Source of the DNA: Deltaproteobacteria bacterium
Lineage (GTDB): Bacteria > Desulfobacterota > Binatia > HRBIN30 > JACQVA1
Assembly: GCA_016178705.1 (NCBI GenBank)
Contig: JACOST010000024.1
Span: 62,001-126,000 of the forward strand
Direction: 5' to 3'
Length of the DNA stretch: 64,000 bases
Shown here: piece by piece, positions 31,941 to 40,507 of the stretch
How positions within the stretch are numbered: the first letter of the stretch is position 1
Layout of the letters: the number at the start of each line of letters is the position of its first letter
Made by a program: the position numbers and the translations under genes
Notes under the pieces: model-generated
The model's input: only the letters and a program-made list of their open reading frames with translations
What the model was told of the DNA's origin: nothing
Databases searched by the model: none

Positions 31941-33688
31941 AGCTCGGCGAGCTCCTCTTCCAGGCTCTGCTGGCGGACCATCTCAGCGTATAGCCCGTCG
32001 CGCGCCAGCAACGACTCGTGATCACCGAGCTCGACAATGCGTCCGTCGTCGACGACCGCGATGAGATCAGCGTGCTGAATGGTCGAAATGCGATGCGCGA
32101 TGACGATGCTGGTGCGGCCGCGCTGCGCGTCGCGCAGCGCTTCGAGGATGCGGCGCTCGGTGCGGGTGTCGACGCTCGAGAGCGCGTCGTCCAGCACGAG
32201 AATCCGCGGATCGGCGGCGAGCGCGCGCGCCAGCGTCAGCCGCTGGCGCTGGCCGCCGGAGAGCGTGATGCCGCGCTCGCCGATGATCTGGTCGTAGCCG
32301 TAGCGAAAGGCGGTGATCTCGTCGGCGATGCCGGCAACGGTGGCGGCTTCATGGACCCGTTGATCGTCGACCGGATCCAGCGGGAAGCCGATGTTGGCGC
32401 GAATCGCGTCGGAGAACAGAAATGGATCCTGCGGCACGAAGCCGATGCTGCGCCGGAGTTGCTGCAGCGGCAGCGTGCGGATGTCGCGCCCGTCGAGGAG
32501 GATCTGTCCATCGCTGACATCGGCGAGGCGCGGCAACAGTTGCGCAATGGTGGACTTCCCCGAACCGGTGCGGCCGACGAGCGCGAGTTGTTGTCCGGGC
32601 TCGATCGTGAAGGTGATGCCGTCGAGCACTTGATGACCGTTGCCGGGAGTGTGGTAGGCGAAGTCGACCTGACGGAACTCGATGCGCCCCTGCACGGCTG
32701 CGAGCGGCGCGGCGTCCGGCGCGTCGCAAATGTCCGGCACGGCGCCGAAGACGTGTTCGAGGCGTTGCAGAGCGGCGCGCCCGCGTTGGAGGATCGAGAG
32801 CATCCAGCCCAGCGCCATGGTCGGCCAGGCGAGCAGGCCGAGGTAGCCGATGAACGCCACCAGATCGCCGAGCGTCAAGCGGCCGCTGATCACGTGGAGG
32901 CCGCCGTACCACAGCACCACCAAGGTGCCGAGGCTGGCGGCGATCTTCATCACCGGCAACATGCGACCGCGCACCCGCGCCAGGCGGACACTCGAGGCCT
33001 GGAAGCGCTCATTGATAGCAGCGAACTTCGCCGTGGCCGCGGCCTCAGCAACATACGACTGCACGACGTGGATGCCGCTCAGGTTCTCCTGCACCACGCT
33101 GCTCATCTCGGCGAGTTGCTCCTGCACGCGCAGCGTTTGCTCCATCATTTGGCGGCTGTAGTGCTTCACGACGACGAGCACGAGCGGATACGGCAGTAGG
33201 GCGATTACTGTCAGCACCGGGTCGAGCCGGATCATGATGGAGACCGCGTAGACGTAGTAGAGCGGCGTGTTGACGAGGTTGAGGATCGCCGGCCCGAGCA
33301 GCATGCGGACGGCGGTCACGTCGTTGACCAGGCGCGACATCAAGTCGCCGGTCTGTTGGGCGCGGTAGAACGATTGCGGCAGGCGCTGCAGGTGGGCGAA
33401 CAAATCGTTGCGCAGGTCGTACTCGATGTCACGGCCGACGTTGAAAATCAGCGTACGCGACAGCGCGCGCGCGACCGCTTGCACCAACGCGATGCCGACG
33501 ATGGCAGCGGCGAAGAGGGTGACTTCACGAGACGATTGTCCGAGCTCGATCGCGTTGATTGCGCGTTTGAGCAGGTACGGGATGCTCATCGCCAGCGTGG
33601 CGGTGATGAACAAGCACGCGCCGCCCGCCAGGTAGCGTCGGCGATAACGCCAAACGTAAGATTTCAACCGCCGCACGGCGGCCATCAT
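31937..33688 (-). CDS. ABC exporter half-transporter, degenerate-Walker-B subunit
   Basis: A 583-residue half-transporter with six membrane helices (about residues 15-310) and an ATPase domain: Walker A GRTGSGKSTIAQLL, canonical signature LSGGQRQRLTLARALA, Walker B RILVLDDALSSVD with Asp in place of the catalytic Glu, and H loop VIAHRIST. It is translated before its partner with a four-base overlap. The Asp change is what heterodimeric exporters of the TM287/LmrC type show. A terminator of the upstream gene lies just before its start, so it probably has its own promoter. Confidence 0.93.
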   Translation of the reverse strand: MMAAVRRLKSYVWRYRRRYLAGGACLFITATLAMSIPYLLKRAINAIELGQSSREVTLFAAAIVGIALVQAVARALSRTLIFNVGRDIEYDLRNDLFAHLQRLPQSFYRAQQTGDLMSRLVNDVTAVRMLLGPAILNLVNTPLYYVYAVSIMIRLDPVLTVIALLPYPLVLVVVKHYSRQMMEQTLRVQEQLAEMSSVVQENLSGIHVVQSYVAEAAATAKFAAINERFQASSVRLARVRGRMLPVMKIAASLGTLVVLWYGGLHVISGRLTLGDLVAFIGYLGLLAWPTMALGWMLSILQRGRAALQRLEHVFGAVPDICDAPDAAPLAAVQGRIEFRQVDFAYHTPGNGHQVLDGITFTIEPGQQLALVGRTGSGKSTIAQLLPRLADVSDGQILLDGRDIRTLPLQQLRRSIGFVPQDPFLFSDAIRANIGFPLDPVDDQRVHEAATVAGIADEITAFRYGYDQIIGERGITLSGGQRQRLTLARALAADPRILVLDDALSSVDTRTERRILEALRDAQRGRTSIVIAHRISTIQHADLIAVVDDGRIVELGDHESLLARDGLYAEMVRQQSLEEELAEL

Positions 33689-33728
33689 CCCACAACGTCA
33701 TCGCGATGCAACGGAGGGGTGAAAAGAC

Positions 33729-33759
33729 ACGGGGCGAGCGCATCGCGCGCTCGCCCCGT
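33729..33759 (-). terminator. Rho-independent terminator after the FG-GAP gene
   Basis: A 13-base perfect stem (ACGGGGCGAGCGC at 33729-33741 with GCGCTCGCCCCGT at 33747-33759) and a five-base loop are followed on the minus strand by GTCTTTTC. It lies 30 bases past the stop of the FG-GAP lipoprotein gene and 41 bases before the ABC gene. Confidence 0.85.
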
Positions 33760-33789
33760 TAGGTCACGGTCGAATGTCGATCGATTGGG

Positions 33790-35166
33790 TCACTTGTTGA
33801 TGTGGCCGAGCCAGACGTCGATCTCACCGAAGCGGCCGCGTTCGGGGCCACGATCCTTGGCTTCTGCAGCCTTAGCATCCTTCTCTGCCGGATCGGCCTT
33901 CTCGGCCTTGTCGCCCTTTTTCTTCTTTCCTTCGGCCTTTACGTCCATCTCTTTCTTCTTGCCCGAACGGTACGTCGGCGACAGCACATCACCGAAGGCG
34001 ACACCGATGTCGAGCACGCCGTCACGGTTGACGTCGGCGAGGCCGGCACCCCAGGTGCGCTCGCGCCCCGTGGTCGGCAAACCGGTGGTGTCGTCGAGGC
34101 TCCAGTTCCCCTGACCATCACCGAGGAACGGGAAGACACCATAGACGCCTCCAATTTCTTCGAGATTAGTTTTGCCGGCGACTACCAGATCCATCTTGCC
34201 ATCGTTGTTGAGGTCGCCGAGCGCGACACCGAGCGCGTTCATCGGCGGCAGGCCGTTGTTCGAGGCCCGCCACTTGCCGTTGTCCCACAGAAAGACTTCG
34301 ATACCGGGGATCGCACTGCTGACGGCGATGTCGAGCTTGCCGTCACCATTGATGTCGCCGAGCGCGATGCCGAACATGTAGAGACCGTGCACATCCGGTG
34401 CCGGCAGGCCTTCGGAGGTTTCCTTGAACGATCCCTTTCCATTCCCCAGCCACACGCGAGGTCCAAGAGCATAAGCGGCTGCGATGTCGGCGTTGCCGTC
34501 ACCGTCGATGTCACCAACCGCCACCGCGTTACCCCATTCGGTCAGGGGCAAGCCGTCGGAGTGCTCGCGCCAAGTTCCTTTGCAGTCACCCTGGAACGCC
34601 CGCACACCTTCTTCCTGTGCGGCGACCACAACCAAGTCGGGGCAACCGTCATTGTTGAAGTCACCGATCGCGACATCCTCGCAGCCGATCGTCGGCAAGC
34701 CGGATGACGACAGTTTCCAATGCCCGGCCCCATCGCCCAGGTACACGTAAACACCTTTGCAGTGGTCGGCGATGGCGATGTCCATTTTCCCGTCCCTATT
34801 GACGTCGGCGAAAGCGACACCGCCGCCGCAAAAGGTCTCGCGCGGGAGTCCCTCGGAAGCATCCTTCCAATGGCCGTTGCCGTCATTGATGTAGACATAT
34901 GGGCCATCGGCCAGACGCGAGACGAGACCCAAGTCCGGGAAGCCGTCCCCGTTTACGTCTCCGAAGGTGATCTGCGATTTCCAGATCTTGTTGCCGGGCA
35001 GTCCTTCCCGCGCCATTTCGTAGGTCAAAGGTCCTTTGGCGACAGGGGCCGCCGTCGACTTGGCCTCAGCCGACAACGTGGACGCCGCCGGCTTCACCTT
35101 GTGGCAGCCCGCCATCAAACCGATCGCCACCAAGGCACACAGAAAACGCGCTCTCGATTCCATCAT
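33790..35166 (-). CDS. FG-GAP/VCBS-repeat lipoprotein with Lys/Glu-rich insert
   Basis: A 458-residue surface lipoprotein: signal and lipobox LVAIGLMAGC, a short Ala-rich linker, then seven FG-GAP-type blades each opened by a calcium loop such as GDVNGDGFPD, ADVNRDGKMD or GDINGDGKLD, most closed by a GLP turn. A seven-bladed propeller is likely. The last blade is interrupted by about 45 residues rich in Lys, Glu and Asp (from KKKEMD to AAEAKD) before its final strand IDVWLG. The ATG at 35166 has GGGAGGG nine bases before it. A -10-like TATTAT lies upstream on the minus strand (35218-35223). Ligand unknown. Confidence 0.85.
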   Translation of the reverse strand: MMESRARFLCALVAIGLMAGCHKVKPAASTLSAEAKSTAAPVAKGPLTYEMAREGLPGNKIWKSQITFGDVNGDGFPDLGLVSRLADGPYVYINDGNGHWKDASEGLPRETFCGGGVAFADVNRDGKMDIAIADHCKGVYVYLGDGAGHWKLSSSGLPTIGCEDVAIGDFNNDGCPDLVVVAAQEEGVRAFQGDCKGTWREHSDGLPLTEWGNAVAVGDIDGDGNADIAAAYALGPRVWLGNGKGSFKETSEGLPAPDVHGLYMFGIALGDINGDGKLDIAVSSAIPGIEVFLWDNGKWRASNNGLPPMNALGVALGDLNNDGKMDLVVAGKTNLEEIGGVYGVFPFLGDGQGNWSLDDTTGLPTTGRERTWGAGLADVNRDGVLDIGVAFGDVLSPTYRSGKKKEMDVKAEGKKKKGDKAEKADPAEKDAKAAEAKDRGPERGRFGEIDVWLGHINK

Positions 35167-35359
35167 GATCCCAAACCCTCCCCGGTTGTGTGTGGTGTAG
35201 AGACAGTCGACAGGCGGATAATATTCGGCGTGAAAAACGTGCCGTCGTCTACCAGAGGCACTGGAGGGCGTCAAGAAGCTCGCCCGAGGCACTGACTGGA
35301 ATCCGCGGTTTTACCGGCACTTCCGGACACCAAGGTGCGCCAAACCGGCGCTTTTCCGC

Positions 35360-35388
35360 TTGACAACCTTGACCGCTTCAAGTATCTC
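35360..35388 (+). promoter_or_regulatory. Sigma70-type promoter of the secreted paralogue pair
   Basis: TTGACA at 35360-35365 and TATCTC at 35383-35388 are separated by 17 bases. The leader to the start codon at 35527 would be about 130 bases. The divergent 360-base gap 35167-35526 otherwise shows no gene. Confidence 0.65.
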
Positions 35389-35526
35389 AACGGCGCTCTC
35401 CGTCCACCTGTTCAAAGGAGGGATGGAGGCCGCGTGCCGAACCGAGTTTGACCTGACTCGGCGTGCGGAGTGGCGAGTGGCCCTGGGTGAGCGGTGAATT
35501 TCTCCGCTAGGGAAAGGAGAAAGAAG

Positions 35527-36708
35527 ATGAGTTTTGGACTGGGAAAGCGACGGCTTGCGGCTCTCGGTGTAACGCTGGCTGCGGGGCTTCTATTCGGAAC
35601 CGGGACGCGCGCCTACGCAGGCGACCCGAACGTGGACTCCGGGGCCACTGTCGATCAGCCCGGCGCCATTCTGGTGTTCGCTAAAGTGGTCTTTGACGGG
35701 CCGACTCCAACGATAGCGAACCCAAAACCGCGTGATACGATCATTCAGATCAGCAACACGATGAATGTCACCGCGCACGTGCACTGCTTCTACATCGATG
35801 CCGAGACTGTAAACCCGAGCCTGCCGTTCAATCCGGTGTTCAACCCGCGCATCTGGCAAGAGACAGATTTCAGCCTGTGGCTGACGCGCCAACAACCGAC
35901 ACACTGGGTAGCCAGCTTTGGGCGACCAGTCGATCCGAATGACGGACTTGGCAACCAGAACTCTGGTCTCGATCCGGGTCCGATTCCGCCAGTGCGAGCC
36001 GGCTTCGAAGGCGAGCTGCGCTGCGTCGTGGTCGATGCGGACGATAAGCCGCTGGCCGATGCCAACTGGATCAAGGGTGAAGCCACCATCCGCGACACCA
36101 CTCATGATGTGTCAGACTACAACGCGATCGCGCTCCGCGCGGGACACGCCGCGGGCGCGACTGACAACATCCTCGCGCTCGACGAGATCGGCAAGGACAA
36201 CGGCGGACAGTACACCTCGTGCCCCGATTCGTTGTTGTTCGACTTCTTCGCGTACGGTCACAACGATCCGGTTGTCGAAGAAAACGGCTTGTGCGATGAC
36301 GGCAATGGCTCGACGCCGAATGATTGCCCCATCAACACCACTCTTACGCTGGTGCCCTGCGGCGAGGACTTCGAGAATCTGGTTCCCGGCCGCGTGACCG
36401 TGGGTTTCGAAATCATCAATGAGTTTGAGAACAAAACGTCTCGCGATGGCGTGCAGGTGGACTGCTGGCTGGACGAGCCGCTGAACAATCTCGGAACCAA
36501 CGCGTTCAATGCCGGCGTGCTCGGATCGATCACTGGATCGGCACGCGTTACACCGGCAGACGGTCAGGGCGGCGTTCTCGGCGTTGCGGAAGAAACACAC
36601 CTCGATTCGGACGGTAACAGCGGTCGAGCGGCATTCAACCTCCACCAGGAGGGCAGCCGCGCCGCGTCGCAAGAGACCGTTGACCGCATCGTCCTCTCCG
36701 CACCGTAA
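35527..36708 (+). CDS. Secreted protein of unknown family, paralogue 1
   Basis: A 393-residue exported protein: signal peptide ending TRAYA before GDPNVD, then a mature domain with about seven cysteines. I do not recognise the family. It aligns along its length with the next gene at shared landmarks: an early strand with VF.K, then DTII.xSNT-like and HCF, the pair DFSLWLTRQQP, a G.ATI stretch after ELRC, YNAI, a CP before a hydrophobic strand, LVPCGED, an INEFE segment and a VDCW. The two genes clearly arose by duplication. AAGGAG lies 7 bases before the ATG. No membrane anchor or enzyme motif is seen; a disulfide-bonded periplasmic or surface protein is the best reading. Confidence 0.85.
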   Translation: MSFGLGKRRLAALGVTLAAGLLFGTGTRAYAGDPNVDSGATVDQPGAILVFAKVVFDGPTPTIANPKPRDTIIQISNTMNVTAHVHCFYIDAETVNPSLPFNPVFNPRIWQETDFSLWLTRQQPTHWVASFGRPVDPNDGLGNQNSGLDPGPIPPVRAGFEGELRCVVVDADDKPLADANWIKGEATIRDTTHDVSDYNAIALRAGHAAGATDNILALDEIGKDNGGQYTSCPDSLLFDFFAYGHNDPVVEENGLCDDGNGSTPNDCPINTTLTLVPCGEDFENLVPGRVTVGFEIINEFENKTSRDGVQVDCWLDEPLNNLGTNAFNAGVLGSITGSARVTPADGQGGVLGVAEETHLDSDGNSGRAAFNLHQEGSRAASQETVDRIVLSAP

Positions 36709-36773
36709 GCGGTGGAGCTGCGGGAGTGGAACAACAACGACCCTTGTCCAGCGGTGAGGAAAGGAGACACGTG

Positions 36774-38150
36774 ATGAGCACGAAGAAGGGGCTTTGGCGG
36801 CGCGCGGTCCTTGGGGCGGCGGTGGTAGCGTTCGGGTCAGTAGCAACGGCCCGCGCAGATGTGGTGACGGACCAGGGGGCCAGCATCATTGTGTTCCCGA
36901 AGATCCGGGTCAACATCGAAAACGCGGGCGCTGTCAAGACAGATACGATTATCGAGGTGACCAACACCGCCACGTTTCTCGTCAAGGCGCATTGCTTTCT
37001 GATCAACGCCAATTCACACTGCAGCAACGCCGACCCGACTGGAACCCCAGCGGTGCCGCTAGTCTGCCAGACCAACGCCGATTGCAATCCTACTCCAATC
37101 CGCGGCGGTATTTGTCAGCCGACCACGTGGCCCAATCACGACTTCAATCTGACCCTCACCAAGCGCCAGCCATTGTCCTGGCGAGCCAGCGAAGGACTCG
37201 CAAACCCGTGTCCGTCGAGTTTCACCAACGAAGAGTGCCAGCAGGGGAACTTCGTTCCGCTCAGCGGCGGGCGTACCTCGATCGACGGCCAGAGCAACGA
37301 AGATACGCGCGCCCTTGCCGCCGAAGAAGATCCGTTCACCGGCGAACTCAAATGTATTCAGGTTGACCCCGTCAGTGAGCTACCGTTTGATCGCAACGAC
37401 CTGAAGGGCGAGGCCACCATCGTCAACGTAGACTCGGGTGGCGGCGTTGACGCGGCGAAGTACAACGCCATCGGTATCCAGGCGACCGGCTTTCAGGATA
37501 CCAGCCCAACCCAGCTCACTCTCGGCGGGCCGAATCCGGAGTACAACGCCTGCCCGAGCGTGATTATTCTCGACCATTTCTTCGATACGCCGCCATTACC
37601 GGCGGGCCGACTCAGCACCAGCGCTGGCGTCGAAACCCACAACGACGGCACTGGCACCAGCACGGTCACGGGTGCTGTGGCAACCGACCTCATCGTCGTT
37701 CCCTGCACCGAAGATCTGTTGCACCAGGATCCGACCCCGGGCAACGCCACGCTGCAGTTCCTGATTTACAATGAGTTCGAACAGCGCTTCTCCACCTCCA
37801 CCCGGGTGAATTGTTACAAGGAAGTGCAGCTCTCCGACATCGACACACGCGTCGGCACATCCGACAACGCCAGCTCGATCTACAGCGCCGGCGTGCAGGG
37901 AACCCTGACGGGTCAGACCCGTATCCGCCCCGTTACCGGGATCGACGGCGGACGTCGGGTGCTCGCTATCGCGCAGGAGCGGTGGACGGACTCAGACAAT
38001 GATTTCCTAGAGTTCGTCCACACAACCGCACGCAATCTGCAGACGATCCAGCGGCAGCCTGACGATATTGGGCCTATCGGATTGCCCGACACGATTCAGA
38101 TCACCTGCCCAAGCGGCGGTGCACCGAACGAAGACGGCACCTGCAGCTGA
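36774..38150 (+). CDS. Secreted protein of unknown family, paralogue 2
   Basis: A 458-residue paralogue of the preceding gene: signal peptide ending ATARA before DVVTDQ, and about 13 cysteines. The shared landmarks read VFPKIRVN, DTIIEVTNTATF, KAHCF, DFNLTLTKRQP, GELKC, GEATI, YNAIGIQ, ACPS, VVPCTEDL, IYNEFEQ and VNCYKE. It is longer mainly because of a Cys-containing insert (about residues 80-120; VCQTNADCNPTP, GGICQPTTW) not present in the first copy. It has the same AAGGAG site 7 bases before its ATG and lies 65 bases after the first gene, so the two are co-transcribed and end at a strong terminator. Function unknown. Confidence 0.85.
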   Translation: MSTKKGLWRRAVLGAAVVAFGSVATARADVVTDQGASIIVFPKIRVNIENAGAVKTDTIIEVTNTATFLVKAHCFLINANSHCSNADPTGTPAVPLVCQTNADCNPTPIRGGICQPTTWPNHDFNLTLTKRQPLSWRASEGLANPCPSSFTNEECQQGNFVPLSGGRTSIDGQSNEDTRALAAEEDPFTGELKCIQVDPVSELPFDRNDLKGEATIVNVDSGGGVDAAKYNAIGIQATGFQDTSPTQLTLGGPNPEYNACPSVIILDHFFDTPPLPAGRLSTSAGVETHNDGTGTSTVTGAVATDLIVVPCTEDLLHQDPTPGNATLQFLIYNEFEQRFSTSTRVNCYKEVQLSDIDTRVGTSDNASSIYSAGVQGTLTGQTRIRPVTGIDGGRRVLAIAQERWTDSDNDFLEFVHTTARNLQTIQRQPDDIGPIGLPDTIQITCPSGGAPNEDGTCS

Positions 38151-38172
38151 TCATTCGAAGAATTGCGCTCTC

Positions 38173-38210
38173 GAAAAAGGGCCAGGAGGAGATCCTCCTG
38201 GCCCTTTTTC
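38173..38210. terminator. Strong bidirectional rho-independent terminator
   Basis: An 18-base uninterrupted stem (left arm 38173-38190, right arm 38193-38210) with A and T runs on its outer ends. TTTTTCTTTT follows on the plus strand, and the complement gives a T run on the minus strand. It lies between the convergent ends of the secreted paralogue 2 gene and lptD. Confidence 0.93.
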
Positions 38211-38232
38211 TTTTCTCCTCGGATCCCCCCGC

Positions 38233-40488
38233 TTACGGATAATCGCGCAACCGCGCCGGTTGCGCCCGGCCAGTTGATCCCAGCCCCACCAAAGTAAATT
38301 GTGCGCGCACCTCGAGTTCGTGCGGATTCGACTTGTCGACCACGGCGAACTCAAAGCCCCAACAATCGCATTGCGACAGCAGGCGCAGGCCGAAGTAGTT
38401 GTCCAGAAAATTGTTGCTCTCCAAATCCACGCGGCCGGCGTACACCAAACCGACCGTGTCGGTCAGGCGAAGCTGCACATTGCTCTCAACCTGGCGCAAG
38501 AGGCCGCTGGTGACAAAGCGATAGGTCACGCCGAGCGCGTTGCGCGTGTCCAAGCGCAGTCCGTCTTGATTGCCGTCGCGTCCGGGACCACGCACGCGAA
38601 ACCCCACGCTCGCGCCCGAGACATCGCTGACGCTGGTGTCGTAGTCCATGTGGGCCCGCAGTGCGAGGAGCGGACTCGGCTGCACCCGCACCGCCAGATT
38701 CACGTCCGAGAAGTGATCAGCCGCTCCCGAGCCACCGACCGGAGCGATGCGCCGTTGCGTGTCGACGCTGTCGGTCAGCGCGACGCGCGCCAGTTCGCGA
38801 ATCTCCCCACGCGCCGGCGGGGATGTTGGCGCGTCAGACGCTTCGGCTTCAGCGTCCGAGGCCTCGGGTTTCGACTTCGCGAGCAACCGACTGGCAACAC
38901 CATAGGTAAACAAGCTGCGCCGATTGTCGCGGTCGACGCCATCGAACAACGCCAAGTCGTCTTGGTTCACACCGGGCACGAACGTGTAATCGAGCGCCGG
39001 TTCGATCGTGTGCTTGAGCTTCGAGATGCCAAAATGATCGAACGCGTAGACGCGGCTGAACGACGTGCCGCTCTCGGCGGTCAGATGGACCAGCTCCCGG
39101 CTGCGATTGGTAGGCAGCGAGACCGGTTGATTCGGCTGCGTGCCGTTGAGCCCATCTGTCGACGTGCCGTCGAACAGGTGGTACGCGGTCTCGCGCAGGT
39201 CGGCGCGCAACGAACCAAACACCGCCGGCGTCGCGTGGATCGGCACGACCGCCTCCGGTCGCACATCGAGCCGCAAACCATCGATTCCGCTGTGCCGCTG
39301 AAAATCCGATCCCGAAGCGTTCAGCCGCGCCAGCAGCTGATCGCCGAAGATCTGCTGCGCCCACAGCTCCGAATCGGGCGCGCGCTGCAGCACCACGTCG
39401 TCGCCGCCGGTGAGATCTTGATAGAAGGTACTCTGCGTCCGCAGCGCCGCACGATCCCACTCGCGCACGATGCCGACCTTCGACGTCGTGTACGGCAGCG
39501 TCCGGATCAACGTTTCGCGCGGCCGAGTGATCGCAAACGTGTTGATGTCGCGCACGAAGTTGTCGTCACTGACGAAGAACAGATCGGCATACGCTTGCGC
39601 GGCACCGATACTGTTGGTGTGCTCGGTGACCACGCTCCAGCGATTCTGCACCGTCGCGGAGTTGGAGCCCTTGAAGATCTCATTGAAGTACGACGGGCTG
39701 ATCGCACCATGAAAGTCCCGACTGAACGCGTAGCGATAGTCGGCAACCGCGCCGATGCGCGCACTGGTTTCGAGATCCATCGCCAACGTCAGATCCTGGC
39801 TGCGATTGATCGCCCAGTAGAACGGCGCAAAAATTTGAAAGCCGCGCCGATTCGATGCGCTGAAGCGCGGCAGCAAGAAACCGCTCTGGCGCTCGCGATT
39901 GACCGGGAACGCCGCGCGCGGCAGATAGAAGACCGGCACGTCGAGGATGTTGAAGGTGCCCGCCCGCACGGTACCGTAGCCACGTAGTGAGACGTCAACT
40001 TCTTTGCCGGCAATACTCCAACTCGGCGGCCCGTCATCGCAGCGACAGGCCGTGAACTTGCCATTCTCGATGTGGTAGCTCTGCCCTACCCCTTTCTCGA
40101 TGCGATCGCCGCTGAGCGAATAGTGCAGCCGCTCGGAACTCACCGTCCCCTTGTCCAACAGGCCGGTTTCCTCGTCGAGATTCAGCGCAATCGCGTCGGC
40201 AAACAAAGTTCCTTGCGGATCGCTGACGGTGACGGCGCCGCGCGCGACGACTTCGTTGGTACCGCGATTGAATCGGACTTCCTCGGCATGGATCTCGGTG
40301 TCGCCGCGCCGGATCACCACATTGCCATGCGCGCTGACCGTGTTGGTGCCCTGATCGTACGACAGCGAGGCGGCGTCGATCGCCACTTCGCCGGCGTCGT
40401 CCGCACTCGGCGCTAACACCTGCGCGCGCGCGGGCCCAGCCAGCGCCGCAGCGAGAGCCCATCCGACTAACGCTCGACGCACGCCCAC
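38233..40488 (-). CDS. lptD: LPS-assembly outer-membrane protein LptD
   Basis: A 751-residue LptD, the beta-barrel that inserts LPS into the outer leaflet. After a signal peptide (ALAAALAGPARA before QVLAP) comes the OstA/beta-jellyroll domain: VAIDAASLSYDQGTNTVSA, GNVVIRRGDTEIHAEEVRFN, TLFADAIALN. The barrel domain follows (VFYLPRAAFPVNRERQSGFL, LLPRFSASNRRGF) and ends in a long C-terminal beta region. Several Cys (for example KFTACRCDD) could form the disulfides known in E. coli LptD. I chose the GTG at 40488 because it gives a clean signal peptide; the open frame extends to 40608 overlapping folC. It is the last gene of the argS-trp-folC block. Confidence 0.9.
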   Translation of the reverse strand: MGVRRALVGWALAAALAGPARAQVLAPSADDAGEVAIDAASLSYDQGTNTVSAHGNVVIRRGDTEIHAEEVRFNRGTNEVVARGAVTVSDPQGTLFADAIALNLDEETGLLDKGTVSSERLHYSLSGDRIEKGVGQSYHIENGKFTACRCDDGPPSWSIAGKEVDVSLRGYGTVRAGTFNILDVPVFYLPRAAFPVNRERQSGFLLPRFSASNRRGFQIFAPFYWAINRSQDLTLAMDLETSARIGAVADYRYAFSRDFHGAISPSYFNEIFKGSNSATVQNRWSVVTEHTNSIGAAQAYADLFFVSDDNFVRDINTFAITRPRETLIRTLPYTTSKVGIVREWDRAALRTQSTFYQDLTGGDDVVLQRAPDSELWAQQIFGDQLLARLNASGSDFQRHSGIDGLRLDVRPEAVVPIHATPAVFGSLRADLRETAYHLFDGTSTDGLNGTQPNQPVSLPTNRSRELVHLTAESGTSFSRVYAFDHFGISKLKHTIEPALDYTFVPGVNQDDLALFDGVDRDNRRSLFTYGVASRLLAKSKPEASDAEAEASDAPTSPPARGEIRELARVALTDSVDTQRRIAPVGGSGAADHFSDVNLAVRVQPSPLLALRAHMDYDTSVSDVSGASVGFRVRGPGRDGNQDGLRLDTRNALGVTYRFVTSGLLRQVESNVQLRLTDTVGLVYAGRVDLESNNFLDNYFGLRLLSQCDCWGFEFAVVDKSNPHELEVRAQFTLVGLGSTGRAQPARLRDYP

Positions 40489-40507
40489 CCCACTTCGATC
40501 GAGCCGC

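Noticed and set aside
30063..32021. 652-codon open frame on the plus strand
   Set aside because: It is the complement of the ABC exporter gene, whose motifs are all intact; GC-rich genes here commonly give long antisense frames.
38299..39987. 562-codon plus-strand frame
   Set aside because: Antisense shadow of lptD, with Arg/Gln-rich translation and no domains.
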